64,000 nucleotides of DNA, taken from positions 62,001 through 126,000 of the forward strand of contig CAVONB010000015.1 of NCBI GenBank assembly GCA_963697205.1. The letters are read 5' to 3'. The position numbers and the translations under genes were made by a program. The notes under the pieces were generated by a model. It did not search any database, was not told the DNA's origin, and was given only the letters and a program-made list of their open reading frames with translations. Below, piece after piece: positions 27,132-36,731 of the stretch. The stretch's first letter is position 1, and every line of letters starts with the position of its first letter. The stretch comes from CAVONB01 sp963697205 (GTDB taxonomy: Bacteria > Pseudomonadota > Alphaproteobacteria > Rhizobiales > Hyphomicrobiaceae).

Positions 27132-28637
27132 ATGAGAGCACCGCCCCCGAAGCCCGCGGGACCGCGCGCCGGCGCCGACCGTGCGCAGCGTGCCAAGTCC
27201 GGGCGAGCAGCGCGCCGGCACGGCAAGACCGCCAAGTCAGAAAGTGCGACCGGTCCGGCTGCCGGAAAGGCGGCGGGTGTTCCACCCTTGCCGGCCGGGT
27301 ATGGCGCACGGGCGGAAGCAGTGCGGCTGGTGTCGCGCGTACTCGTGCAGCGAGGCAGCCTCGACGAGGCGCTGTCGGAGGGCGGCGAACGCGCGCAAAT
27401 GCTGGAGCCGCGCGACCGGGCCTTCGCGCGGATGGTGGCGACGACGACGCTGCGTCGCCATGGCCGGCTGAATGCCCTGCTCGCGGGTTTCCTGGAGAAG
27501 CCGCTGCCTGCCCGAACCGGGCGCCTGTGGCCGATCCTGATGACGGCAGCGGCGCAGCTTCTGTTTCTCGATACGCCCGCCCACGCCGCGATCAGCCTCG
27601 CCGTCGAGCAGTGCCGACACGATCGGGAGGCGCGGCGCTTCGACCGGCTGGCCAATGCGCTGTTGCGGCGCGTGACTCGGGAGGGCCGCGAACGTCTCGC
27701 CGCGCTCGACCCGCTCGCGCTCGACGTCCCGGACTGGCTGCTCAGCCGCTGGATGGCCACCTACGGCGAGGAGACGGGACGCGCCATCGCAGCCGCGCAA
27801 TTGGAAGAGGCCGGGCTCGACGTGACGCCGAAGATCGCGGCGGATGCCGCGAAATGGGCCGAACAGCTCGGCGGCACCGTCCTGGCGACCGGCTCGATCC
27901 GGCTCGCCGGTGGCGGCCGCGTCTCTGAGCTGCCGGGCTTCGACGAGGGCGCGTGGTGGGTGCAGGATGCGGCGGCTGCCATACCGGCGCGTCTGATCGC
28001 CGGGCGCGGCGGCGGCGACCTGTCGGGGCTCGAGATCGCAGACTTATGCGCGGCGCCTGGCGGGAAGACTGCGCAGCTTGCGGCGCTTGGCGCCAGCGTC
28101 ACCGCGGTCGACATCTCGGCAAGCCGCCTGGGGCGACTGGCGGAGAACCTTCACCGTCTCGGACTTGCCGCGCGCACCGTGACGGCGGACGTCACGACAT
28201 GGCAGCCCGACCGCCGGTTCGATGCCGTGCTGCTCGATGCACCATGCACGGCCACCGGCACGATCCGGCGGCACCCCGACATCCTGCACCTGAGGCGGGA
28301 GAGCGACGTTGGCGCGCTCGGCGACGTGCAGGCCAGCTTGTTCGCGGCGGCGGCCGGATTGGTCGCGCCGGGGGGAACGCTGATCTACTGCACCTGCTCC
28401 CTGGAGCCCGAAGAGGGCGAGCAACAGATCGCGCGCTTTCTGGGTGCACACGAGGATTTCCGCCGCGTTCCGGTCCGCGCGGATGACTTCGGTGGGGAAC
28501 TCGGTGAGGGACTCGGGGGCGAAAGGGGCCTGATTACAGCCGACGGCGATCTGCGCACGCTCCCGTGCAATTTTCCCGACGCCACGCCACCGGGTCTCGA
28601 CGGGTTTTACGCCGCGCGCCTCATCCGGCAGGTGTAG
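27132..28637 (+). CDS. rsmB: 16S rRNA (cytosine(967)-C(5))-methyltransferase RsmB family
   Basis: 501 residues. A basic N-terminal extension of about 55 residues precedes a NusB-like domain (AVRLVSRVLVQRGSLDEALS; ILMTAAAQLLFLDTPAHAAI) and the NOL1/NOP2/Sun catalytic domain: SAM motif DLCAAPGGKTAQLAALGA, DAPCTATGTIRRHPD with the release Cys, and IYCTCSLEPEEGEQQ with the nucleophile Cys. It methylates 16S rRNA C967. It starts 73 bases after htpX and is followed by a heparinase-like gene, a frequent Rhizobiales arrangement. Confidence 0.93.
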   Translation: MRAPPPKPAGPRAGADRAQRAKSGRAARRHGKTAKSESATGPAAGKAAGVPPLPAGYGARAEAVRLVSRVLVQRGSLDEALSEGGERAQMLEPRDRAFARMVATTTLRRHGRLNALLAGFLEKPLPARTGRLWPILMTAAAQLLFLDTPAHAAISLAVEQCRHDREARRFDRLANALLRRVTREGRERLAALDPLALDVPDWLLSRWMATYGEETGRAIAAAQLEEAGLDVTPKIAADAAKWAEQLGGTVLATGSIRLAGGGRVSELPGFDEGAWWVQDAAAAIPARLIAGRGGGDLSGLEIADLCAAPGGKTAQLAALGASVTAVDISASRLGRLAENLHRLGLAARTVTADVTTWQPDRRFDAVLLDAPCTATGTIRRHPDILHLRRESDVGALGDVQASLFAAAAGLVAPGGTLIYCTCSLEPEEGEQQIARFLGAHEDFRRVPVRADDFGGELGEGLGGERGLITADGDLRTLPCNFPDATPPGLDGFYAARLIRQV

Positions 28638-28739
28638 ACGCGCGACCGCGACGTGGCGCGGAAGCGACCGCTTGGCGGTTTTCGACAGTTGCGGCCGCGC
28701 AATGCGGCGGCGCGGCTTGTAAGCGGGCGGGGCCGGGGA

Positions 28740-28759
28740 TAACCATCTGGCATGGTTAA
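28740..28759. promoter_or_regulatory. Palindrome resembling a CtrA site
   Basis: TAACCAT, five bases (CTGGC), then ATGGTTAA. The right arm is the exact complement of the CtrA half-site TTAACCAT and the left arm matches seven of eight. It lies 70 bases before the heparinase-like gene. CtrA binding is inference from sequence only. Confidence 0.4.
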
Positions 28760-28828
28760 GGTGCCGCTTCAGCAACGTCCTCCCCATCACATCGGCCACC
28801 GCGTCGCGGCCTGGCCGAGGGAGGGGAC

Positions 28829-31012
28829 ATGTCGCGGTTGAGCCTTTCGGAGCGTGCGCGCCTGATCGGTCTGCTTGCCGACCGGTCGCGGCGCACGGCC
28901 GCCGCCAACGTGCTTGCCTCGCCGCTGTTTCGCTGGCGATACGGGCCGCCGACCGCAGACCAGCTCGTAATCCTGCCGCAGGATCTGCGCACGGCCGATC
29001 CCAGCTTCTGGAGCGAGATTTCCGTCGGCCACTTCGGGCTGGCAGGAACGGTGGCGTTCCTGCGCGACGGCTCACCGTTCGACCTTGCGCCGCCAACGCG
29101 AGCGTGGGCACGCGAGCTCAACGGTTTTGGCTGGCTCAGACATCTGGATGCCGCGCGCAACGACCACGCCAAGGCGACGGCCGTGACGTTCGTGCTGGAC
29201 TGGATCGATCGACAGCGCGGGATGTCGGGCGTCGCGTGGGAGCCCGCGGTGATCGGCCGGCGCTTGATCTCGTGGATATCGCATGCGGGGCTGCTGCTGG
29301 ACGGCAGCGTCGCGCAAAGCTACGATGCGATCGCAGAAAGTCTCGGCGAGCAGATCGTCAGGCTGTCGTCGGCGTGGCGGCATGCGCCGTCGGGCTACGA
29401 GAGGCTGCTATCGCTCACGGCGCTCGTGCTGGCGGACCTGTGCGTCGCCGATCACGATCGGCAGCTGGAGGCGTTCGAGCACCTGCTCGCAGCCGAGATC
29501 GAGCGGCAGATCCTGCCCGACGGCGGCCACATCAGCCGCAATCCCAGCCTTCTAGTCGAGTTGCTGCTCGACTTCCTCCCGCTCGGCAAGTGCTTCGTGT
29601 CGCGCAACCGGCCGATCCCGCCGGCGCTGAGCGAGGCGATCCATCGCATGCTGCCGATGCTCCGCTTCATGCGGCTCGGCGACGGGGCGCTAGCGCGCTT
29701 CAACGGCGCGGGCGTGCCGCAGCCGGACGCGCTGGCGACGGTGCTGGCGTACGACGACCGCGCGACGAGCTGGGAGGCGCTGGCGCCGCATTCGCGCTAC
29801 GCGCGCCTGGCCGCGGGGCCAGCGGTGGTGATCTGCGATGTGGGGGGACCGCCGCCGCTGGAGTATGCGATCCAGGCGCACGCGGGGTGCCTGTCGTTCG
29901 AGATGAGCGTCGGGTCGCGGGCGCTGTTCATCAATGGCGGCGCGCCCAGCGCCGCCGACGACGACTGGCGCGCGGCCTCGCGCGCGACGGCCAGTCATTC
30001 AACGCTGTGCCTCAACGATCGCTCTTCCTCGCGCCTCGTGCGCAGCCGCATGCTCGAGCAGATCGTGGGCGCGCCACCGATCCGCTATCCCGATCGCGTG
30101 AGCATTGGCACTGAGATGGCTGCGGACGGGCCGCAAAGCCTGACCGCGAGCCACGACGGCTACCTCGCCGCGTCGCGCCTCATGCACACGCGCTCGTTGA
30201 CGCTGTCGGGTGACGGGCGGCGGCTCGACGGCATCGACAAGCTCGCGCCGCCGCATGGCGTGTTGCGCCTCGCCCACGATGCGCCGTTCGCCGTCCATTT
30301 CCACCTGCATCCCGAGGTCGATTGCGCCGTGAGCGCGGACACACGCGCGGTGATGTTGAGCCTGGGCAGACATCGGTGGCAGTTCGAAGCCAGCGGCGCG
30401 CGGCTCGAGATCGAGGACAGCGTATACTATTCCGATTTCTCGGGACCGCGGCGCACGCGGCAGATCGTGCTGCGCGGCGCCACATTCGGCGACTCGACGG
30501 TCACGTGGTCGGTGCGCGACGTCGAGGACCCCGCCGTCGCCGTCGCGGCTCCCGAAGTGGACGAGGTAACGCCCCAGGAAACAGCCGAGCCCGCAGACGC
30601 CGCGCCGGAGACGCCGCCGATCGCGGCCGCGGTGCCGCTCGGCGTGGCGATCGCTGCGATGCAGGCCGCGCGGCTCGCCGATGCGGCGCACGATGTCCCG
30701 GCCGCTGCTCCGACGGGCCCGCCGCCACTGCCGCAAATGATCGACGTCGCGGTCGGGGGCGAGGTTGCCGCGGGCGCGGTAGCAGCAGTTGAATCCGACT
30801 TCGCCATCGCGCTGGCGCAGGCCATGGCCGATGCGCTCGAAGAAGACATCGAGGCCGCGGAGGATGCGTCCGGCAGCGTCGAGACCGACGACGCGCAGGA
30901 CAACGAACCAGATGCGCCGGAGCCGGAGCGCGTCGCGGATGCGGAGCGGGAGACGGAGACATCGACCGGGCCGCCGCCTCTGCCGAAGTCCCCCGACGAG
31001 ACCGAGGCGTAG
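28829..31012 (+). CDS. Heparinase II/III-like protein with long acidic tail
   Basis: 727 residues. The first ~560 match bacterial heparinase II/III-like proteins: FRWRYGPPTADQLVILPQDL, an alpha-toroid (WEPAVIGRRLISWISHAGLL; GGHISRNPSLLVELLLDFLP), then the beta-sandwich lyase domain (ASRATASHSTLCLNDRSSSR; LSGDGRRLDGIDKLAPPHGV). No signal peptide is evident. From about residue 570 the protein becomes Ala/Pro/Glu-rich, with the motif TGPPPLP twice (near residue 630 and near the end). That tail of ~150 residues is longer than I expect for the family. The likely substrate is an anionic polysaccharide, but this is unproven. Confidence 0.83.
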   Translation: MSRLSLSERARLIGLLADRSRRTAAANVLASPLFRWRYGPPTADQLVILPQDLRTADPSFWSEISVGHFGLAGTVAFLRDGSPFDLAPPTRAWARELNGFGWLRHLDAARNDHAKATAVTFVLDWIDRQRGMSGVAWEPAVIGRRLISWISHAGLLLDGSVAQSYDAIAESLGEQIVRLSSAWRHAPSGYERLLSLTALVLADLCVADHDRQLEAFEHLLAAEIERQILPDGGHISRNPSLLVELLLDFLPLGKCFVSRNRPIPPALSEAIHRMLPMLRFMRLGDGALARFNGAGVPQPDALATVLAYDDRATSWEALAPHSRYARLAAGPAVVICDVGGPPPLEYAIQAHAGCLSFEMSVGSRALFINGGAPSAADDDWRAASRATASHSTLCLNDRSSSRLVRSRMLEQIVGAPPIRYPDRVSIGTEMAADGPQSLTASHDGYLAASRLMHTRSLTLSGDGRRLDGIDKLAPPHGVLRLAHDAPFAVHFHLHPEVDCAVSADTRAVMLSLGRHRWQFEASGARLEIEDSVYYSDFSGPRRTRQIVLRGATFGDSTVTWSVRDVEDPAVAVAAPEVDEVTPQETAEPADAAPETPPIAAAVPLGVAIAAMQAARLADAAHDVPAAAPTGPPPLPQMIDVAVGGEVAAGAVAAVESDFAIALAQAMADALEEDIEAAEDASGSVETDDAQDNEPDAPEPERVADAERETETSTGPPPLPKSPDETEA

Positions 31013-31039
31013 ATCGGCGGCGCACGCGGCCGGTTTATG

Positions 31040-32280
31040 TCAGATCGGTTCGCCGCGCACCAGACGGGGCAGCTCACCCGTCAGTCCCGCCGCTTCCTCG
31101 ACCAGCAGGCGCTTCAATGCGGGGATGCGATCGACGAGGCCGAGGCCGGCCTCACGCGCCGACCTGAGCAAGCCGAGATCGTTGGAAAAGAGCCGGTTGA
31201 GGGTGTCGAACGTCGCCGTCGACAGCGTGGCGTCGAGCCGGCGCCAGCGTTCGTAGCGCTCCAGCGCCATCGCGTCGCCAGCGTCGAGGCCGAGGCGCAG
31301 GCTTTCAACGATGCATTCGGCCAGCGCGGCGACGTCGCGCAATGCGAGATTGAGCCCCTGGCCGGCGATCGGGTGGACGCCGTGGGCGGCGTCGCCGATC
31401 AGCGCCACGCGCGGGGCGATGAAGCGGCGGGCCAGATGCATGTCGAGCGGCCAGCTGCGTCGCGGGCCGGCCAACCGGATGTCTCCGAGCCGGCCACCGA
31501 AGCGCCGGTCGACCTCATCGAGAAAGCCCGCATCATCGCGCGCGAGAATGCGCTCGGCCTCCGCTGCAGCCTCGCTCCACGTGATGCACGAGCGATCACC
31601 CGTCAGGGGCAGGATGGCAAACGGGCCGGCGGGCAGGAAGTGCTGGACTGCGACGCCGCCATGCGGGCGCTCGTGGGCGACCGTTGTGACGATGCCGGTC
31701 TGGGCGTAGCGCCAGCCGACGCAGCGAATGCCGGCGGCCTCGCGCACCGGCGACTGGCGGCCATCGGCGGCGACGATCACAGACGCGGCGATCTCGCGGC
31801 CATCGGAGAGCTGCAGGGTGGCCAGGCCGCCGCCGCGCTGGCTGAGCCCCACGATCTCGGCGGGGGCCCGCAGGGTGACGCCGGGCGCGCGCAACACCGC
31901 GCGCGACAGCGCGTGGAGCAGGATTGCGTTGGGCAGGATGTGGGACGCGGGCTCGCCGGTCGCGGCCAAATGGTTGTCGTAGGTCAGCAGGACCGGGCGC
32001 AGACCGGCCTCGAGCGGGGAATCGGTGATCTCGATCGCAGTGACGGGTTGGGCCTCGTCAGCGACATCGGACCAGATGCCCAGCCTCGACAGGACGTGGC
32101 GCGAGGCGGCGGACAGGGCGGACGCGCGCGGATCGGTGACCGGCGCGGCGCCGGCGCTGCCTTGGGGGGTGCGGTCCAGGAGCACGATGCGGGCCTGGCC
32201 GCCCAGCGCCTGGGAGAGAGCGCAGGCGAGCGCCAAGCCCGCGAAGCTCGCGCCGGCGATGGCAATGTCGTAGCGCTCAT
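31040..32280 (-). CDS. UbiH/UbiF/VisC/COQ6 family FAD hydroxylase
   Basis: Flavin monooxygenase of ubiquinone synthesis type. FAD Rossmann motif YDIAIAGASFAGLALACALS, ASVIVAADGRQSPVREAAGI (DG motif) and RVALIGDAAHGVHPIAGQGL followed by NLALRDVAAL. About 412 residues. The start is uncertain. In frame the ORF runs to 32521 but has no Met near the true N-terminus. ATG at 32280 is one base out of register, and one missing base would give M-S-R-Y-D. I place the start there and suspect an indel. It is convergent with the heparinase gene and divergent from tesB. Confidence 0.85.
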
Positions 32281-32343
32281 CTGTGCTAGGAATGGCCGCC
32301 TGCCTGACGCCGCCGGAAGCGGCCTGTTGCCAAGGATCTTTCG

Positions 32344-33237
32344 ATGTCGACCAGCCAGCCCGCTTCGGCTCTCGATCAACTGTTGTCCATTCTGGACCTG
32401 GAGCCGCTCGAGCAAAACCTGTTTCGCGGTCGCGGGCCGACGACGGGCTGGCAGCGCGTCTACGGCGGGCAGGTGGTGGGGCAGGCCCTGGTGGCGGCCG
32501 TCCGGACCGTCGAGCCCACACGCGTCGCCCATTCCATGCACGCCTACTTCCTGCTCGGCGGCGACCCGCAGCATCCGATCGTCTACGACGTGGAGCGGAT
32601 CCGGGACGGCGGCAGCTTCACGACGCGGCGGGTGAAGGCGATCCAGCATGGCCGGCCGATTTTCACCATGAGCTGCTCGTTCCAGACGCCCGAAGGCGGG
32701 CTCGAGCATCAGGCGAGCGCGCCGGCCGCGCCCGATCCCGACAGCCTGCCGAGCGAGAAGGAACTCGTGCGCCAGCTGGTCGACCGGCTACCCGACAACA
32801 TGAAGGCCTATTGGCAGCGCGAGCGGCCGTTCGAGATGAGACCCGTCGATCTGTCGCGCTATCTGACGCGGGAGAAGCGGGAGCCGGTCCAGATGGTGTG
32901 GATGCGCGCCAACGGCCGGCTGCCGGACGACCCGGCCCTGCACCAATGCGCCCTGGCGTACGCGTCGGACTTCACGCTCTTGGACACCGCGCTGATCGCG
33001 CACGGCAAGCTCTTGTTCGATCAGGACATTCAGCTCGCCAGCCTCGACCACGCACTGTGGTTCCATCGGCCGTTCCGCGCCGACGAGTGGCTGCTCTACG
33101 TTCAGGACAGCCCGAGCGCCCACAGCGCGCGCGGCTTCTGCCGGGGCTCGATCTTCACCCGCGACGGCGTGCTGGTGGCGTCGTCCGCGCAGGAAGGGCT
33201 GACCCGGATCCGGGCGTCGTCATTCGTGGTCAATTAA
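32344..33237 (+). CDS. tesB: Acyl-CoA thioesterase II
   Basis: Hydrolyses acyl-CoA to free fatty acid and CoA. 297 residues, double hot-dog fold: GRGPTTGWQRVYGGQVVGQA, AHSMHAYFLLGGDP, then the catalytic triad segments ALAYASDFTLLDTAL (Asp), DEWLLYVQDSPSAHSARGF (Ser/Thr) and VASSAQEGLTR (Gln). It lies upstream of glnK on the same strand but is separated from it by 229 bases with its own promoter candidate. Confidence 0.94.
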   Translation: MSTSQPASALDQLLSILDLEPLEQNLFRGRGPTTGWQRVYGGQVVGQALVAAVRTVEPTRVAHSMHAYFLLGGDPQHPIVYDVERIRDGGSFTTRRVKAIQHGRPIFTMSCSFQTPEGGLEHQASAPAAPDPDSLPSEKELVRQLVDRLPDNMKAYWQRERPFEMRPVDLSRYLTREKREPVQMVWMRANGRLPDDPALHQCALAYASDFTLLDTALIAHGKLLFDQDIQLASLDHALWFHRPFRADEWLLYVQDSPSAHSARGFCRGSIFTRDGVLVASSAQEGLTRIRASSFVVN

Positions 33238-33358
33238 TAGGCATAGATCGATTATTGCCTATTTTTTGGGCTGCTTGAGCGACTGTTCAGCGCCTTCCGT
33301 CAGCGCGGCCTCATTAAATTGCTATTTATTTCAGCCGCTTAGTCCGCATTCACCAAAC

Positions 33359-33374
33359 TGGCACAGCTCTTGAC
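33359..33374 (+). promoter_or_regulatory. Sigma-54-type promoter candidate for glnK-amtB
   Basis: TGGCAC (33359-33364), five bases, TTGA (33370-33373). It matches TGGCAC-N5-TTGC except the last C of the -12 element is A. It is about 93 bases before the glnK start, fitting a nitrogen-regulated glnK-amtB operon. The second amt gene has the same variant in the same spacing (53321-53335). The AT-rich 33241-33350 upstream could hold activator sites, but I found no clear NtrC palindrome. Confidence 0.65.
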
Positions 33375-33466
33375 TCTCGGTCAGCGAGCCGCCGCGCGTG
33401 CGACGGCCGGGAACGCGCGCACGACGCGTTGCCTTCCAGCTCGTTTTTCAACCGAGGGGCCAACGC

Positions 33467-33805
33467 ATGAAGCTGATCACCGCGATCATCAAACCCTTCA
33501 AGCTCGAGGAGGTGCGCACGGCGCTGACCGACCTCGGCTTGCAAGGCATGACCGTTACCGAGGTCAAGGGCTATGGCCGCCAGAAGGGCCATACCGAGAT
33601 CTATCGCGGCGCGGAATACGCCGTGAGCTTCCTGCCCAAGATCAAGATCGAGATCGTCGTGGCGTCCGCGGACTCCGATAAGGCGATCGCGGCCATCACG
33701 GGCGCTGCCAAGACCGGCCAGATCGGCGACGGCAAGATCTTCGTTTCGCCCATCGAGCAAACCGTGCGCATCCGCACCGGAGAGACCGACGAGAGCGCGC
33801 TCTAA
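33467..33805 (+). CDS. glnK: PII nitrogen regulatory protein
   Basis: 112 residues, the standard PII length. It opens MKLITAIIKPFKLEEVRTAL; the T-loop has KGYGRQKGHTEIYRGAEYAV with the uridylylated Tyr, and the B-loop is KTGQIGDGKIFVSPIE. It senses 2-oxoglutarate and ATP/ADP and, when unmodified, binds and blocks AmtB. Its position directly before amtB marks it as GlnK rather than GlnB. The sigma-54-like site upstream suggests induction under nitrogen limitation. Confidence 0.95.
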   Translation: MKLITAIIKPFKLEEVRTALTDLGLQGMTVTEVKGYGRQKGHTEIYRGAEYAVSFLPKIKIEIVVASADSDKAIAAITGAAKTGQIGDGKIFVSPIEQTVRIRTGETDESAL

Positions 33806-33887
33806 GCGCGGGCTTGCGGCATCCGGCCGAGCGCCGGATGCAACCTTCAGACAAACCTCACGACCACGGACTGGGGAGCTTCCACAT

Positions 33888-35193
33888 ATGACATCCAGAG
33901 CATTCAAGGCCCTCCTGCTGACCGGAGCCGCGCTTGCCGCGGCATCCGGTTCGGCCTTTGCCCAGAGCACGCCGCCACCGAAACTGGATTCGGGCGATAC
34001 GGCCTGGATGCTGACCTCCACCGCGCTGGTGCTGATGATGACGATCCCCGGCCTGGCGCTGTTCTACGGCGGCATGGTGCGCAAGAAGAACGTGCTTGCG
34101 ACGGTGATGCAGAGCTTTGCGGTCTGCTGCCTCGTGACGGTGCTGTGGATGGTGATCGGCTATTCGCTGGCGTTCACCGACGGCGGTTCGCTCAACGCCT
34201 ACATCGGCGGCCTGAGCAAGATGTTCCTCGCCGGCATCGGTAAGGACACGCTGCAGGGCACGATTCCGGAATCGGTCTTCATGACCTTCCAGATGACGTT
34301 CGCGATCATCACGCCGGCGCTGATCTGCGGCGCGTTTGCCGATCGCATGAAGTTCTCCAGCCTGCTGGTGTTCCTGTCGCTCTGGCTCGTCGTCGTCTAT
34401 GCGCCGGTCTGCCACTGGGTGTGGGGCGGCGGCTTCCTGGCGAAGGACGGCGTGCTCGACTTCGCCGGCGGCACCGTCGTGCACATCAACTCGGGCATCG
34501 CCGGCCTCGTCTGCGCGCTCGTGCTGGGCCGCCGCGCCGGGCACGGGTCGGAGAACATGGCGCCGCACAACCTGGTGCTGACGGTGATCGGCGCGCTCGC
34601 TGCTGTGGGTCGGCTGGTTCGGCTTCAACGCGGGCTCGGCGGTCGCCGCCAACGGCGCAGCGGGCATGGCCATGGCCGTGACGCAGATCGCGACGGCGGC
34701 TGCGGCACTGTCGTGGATGTTCGTGGAGTGGATGGTGCATCGCCGCCCGAGCGTGCTCGGCATCGTTTCCGGCGCGGTTGCCGGTCTGGTTGCGATCACG
34801 CCGGCCTCCGGCTTCGTCGACCCGAAAGGCGCGCTGATCATCGGCTTCGCCGCAGGCGCGGTGTGCTTCTTCGCGGCGACGACGGTGAAGCGCATGCTCG
34901 GCTATGACGACAGCCTCGACGTGTTCGGCATCCACGGCGTGGGCGGTATCGTCGGCGCCGTGCTTACCGGTGTGTTCGCGGTGGAAGCCATCGGCGGCAC
35001 GAAGGGCCTCCTGGAAGGGAACGCCGCGCAGGTCTGGGTGCAGATCTACGGGATCCTCGCCACGGTCGTGTGGAGCGCGGTCGCCACGTTCGTGATCTTG
35101 ATGCTCATAAAGGTCACGATGGGGCTGCGGGTGGAGAAGAACGTCGAGATCGAAGGTCTCGACATCAACCTGCACGGCGAGGTCGTTCAGTAA
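33888..35193 (+). CDS. amtB: Ammonium transporter AmtB, one frameshift
   Basis: Trimeric inner-membrane ammonium channel. Signal-like N-terminus (ALLLTGAALAAASGSAFA), then the Amt core DTAWMLTSTALVLMMTIPGL, ALFYGGMVRKKNVL, VYAPVCHWVWGGGFLAKDGV and VVHINSGIAGLVCA with the first pore His. The frame breaks near 34597. Removing one C gives GASLLWVGWFGFNAGSAVAA, then GIHGVGGIVGAVLTGVFA with the second pore His. About 434 residues. It lies 82 bases after glnK; the pair forms the classic operon and ends at a strong terminator. Confidence 0.94.
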
Positions 35194-35247
35194 GCACAGC
35201 GCGGCCTCCTCGAGAGGGGGCCGCCGCTCGCGCAGACGCGAGACGAT

Positions 35248-35281
35248 GCCCGGCGGCGTGTCCGCCGGGCTTTCGCGTTTT
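35248..35281 (+). terminator. Rho-independent terminator of glnK-amtB
   Basis: GCCCGGCGG (35248-35256), loop CGTGT, CCGCCGGGC (35262-35270), then TTTCGCGTTTT. Perfect nine-base GC-rich stem with a U-rich tail, 55 bases after the amtB stop. Confidence 0.88.
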
Positions 35282-35290
35282 ACCGTGGCG

Positions 35291-35851
35291 TCAGCGCCTG
35301 CCTCCGGGCACCACGAGGCGCGCGCCGGGACGCAGCCGCCGCAGCACCAGCGCCATGTCGCGGGGCGAGAGAGCCACGCAACCCGCCGTGGGGCCACGGT
35401 CGGGACGCTCCAGATGCACGAAGATGGCACTGCCGCGACCGGCGACGCGCGGACGCTCGTTGTAGCCGACGACGATCACGACATCGTACAAGGCGTCATC
35501 GCGCCAGAGTCGCTCGGCGCTCGCCGGATAGGGGTGGCGGACGCGCCGGTTGTAGTTGCGATCGCCGGGGGTGTCGCACCAGCCGTCATCGGGTTGGATC
35601 GCGCACACGGGCAAGCCGGTCGGCGGGCGAGGCTGGCGATCGCGCCGGTAGAGTACGTATCGCAGGCGCCAGATGCCCATCGGCGTCGCCCCGTCGCCCT
35701 CGCGCTTCAACGCTCTTCGGCCGCCCCGACCAAGGCTGCAGGGAACGCGCAAGGAACCAAGTTCGAGCCAGCCACGCACCGCCCACGGACCGAGCGTCCG
35801 CAGGGTCACCGAGTGGTGCCGTTTCACGGTTGATGTGCTATGAGTTTCCAC
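35291..35851 (-). CDS. L,D-transpeptidase (YkuD) domain protein
   Basis: 186 residues. The YkuD catalytic segment is clear: SAIFVHLERPDRGPTAGCVA, i.e. His followed by T-x-G-C-V-A-L-S with the nucleophile Cys. Upstream are RRALKREGDGATPMGIWRLR and VCAIQPDDGWCDTPGDRNYN. This matches the compact alphaproteobacterial YkuD proteins (DUF-type Lpp-unrelated). There is no obvious N-terminal signal peptide in the chosen frame, so location is uncertain. It is convergent with amtB and shares the intervening terminator region. Confidence 0.87.
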   Translation of the reverse strand: METHSTSTVKRHHSVTLRTLGPWAVRGWLELGSLRVPCSLGRGGRRALKREGDGATPMGIWRLRYVLYRRDRQPRPPTGLPVCAIQPDDGWCDTPGDRNYNRRVRHPYPASAERLWRDDALYDVVIVVGYNERPRVAGRGSAIFVHLERPDRGPTAGCVALSPRDMALVLRRLRPGARLVVPGGRR

Positions 35852-36044
35852 GTGCTTATGTGATGCCGTTTGCGAGTGGGGGCCCGGTCAGGCCCTGCCC
35901 AGGGCCGAGACCATGGCGCGCCGCCGGACCAAGGTCCGAGGCGCATTCTGCCGTCGACGCACTTGATCGCAGCGGGCGCCTTTGCGCAATATGCCGGTCG
36001 ACGGTGCGACCTCAGTTGCCGCAACCAAATCGGAGTGCTTCGCA

Positions 36045-36731
36045 ATGAGCAATGCGCGACGGATTCTCGTCGTGGACGACGACGACGATCTGCGTGAAGG
36101 CCTCAAGGAGCAGCTGGCGCTGCACGATGAGTTCGACGTGACCACGGCGGACACTGCCGGCAAGGGTATCGAGGCGGTGAAGGTCGATCGGTTCGATCTC
36201 GCGATCTTCGACGTCAATCTGCCGGACATCGACGGCCGCGAAGCGGTGAAGGTTCTGCGCAAGAACGGCTTCAAGAGTCCGATCATCATGCTGACGGGTA
36301 ATGACTCCGATGCCGATCAGATTCTGGGGCTCGATGCCGGCGCCAACGATTATGTGACGAAGCCATTCAAGTTCGCCGTCCTGCTGGCTCGGATTCGCGC
36401 GCAATTGCGACAGCATGAGCAGAGCGAGGACGCCGTCTTCACGATCGGCCGATATACGTTCAAGCCGGCTTCGAAGATGCTGGTCAACGAGAAGGGCTCG
36501 AAGATCCGGTTGACGGAGAAAGAGACCTCGATCCTGAAATACCTCTATCGCGCCGACGAAAAGGTGGTGAGCCGCGACACGCTGCTGCACGAGGTGTGGG
36601 GTTACAACGCCGGCGTGACGACGCATACGCTGGAGACGCACATCTACCGGCTGCGGCAGAAGATCGAGGAAGATCCCTCCAACGCCGAGCTGCTGATCAC
36701 GGAAGCGGGCGGCTACAAGCTGGTGCCCTGA
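36045..36731 (+). CDS. OmpR/PhoB family response regulator
   Basis: 228 residues. Receiver with RRILVVDDDDDLREGL, phospho-Asp in FDLAIFDVNLPDIDG, MLTGND and Lys in DYVTKPFKFAVLLARIRAQL. A winged-helix output domain follows: LTEKETSILKYLYRADEKVV, LLHEVWGYNAGVTTHTLETH, IYRLRQKIEEDP. The sequence resembles the conserved alphaproteobacterial CenR-type cell-envelope regulator, but I am not certain and give no symbol. No histidine kinase is adjacent. Upstream in-frame ATG at 35982 is less likely. Confidence 0.88.
   Translation: MSNARRILVVDDDDDLREGLKEQLALHDEFDVTTADTAGKGIEAVKVDRFDLAIFDVNLPDIDGREAVKVLRKNGFKSPIIMLTGNDSDADQILGLDAGANDYVTKPFKFAVLLARIRAQLRQHEQSEDAVFTIGRYTFKPASKMLVNEKGSKIRLTEKETSILKYLYRADEKVVSRDTLLHEVWGYNAGVTTHTLETHIYRLRQKIEEDPSNAELLITEAGGYKLVP

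Noticed and set aside
31040..32521. UbiH-type ORF extended to 32521
   Set aside because: The extra part overlaps the divergent tesB gene and has no flavoprotein features; the family N-terminus begins near 32270.
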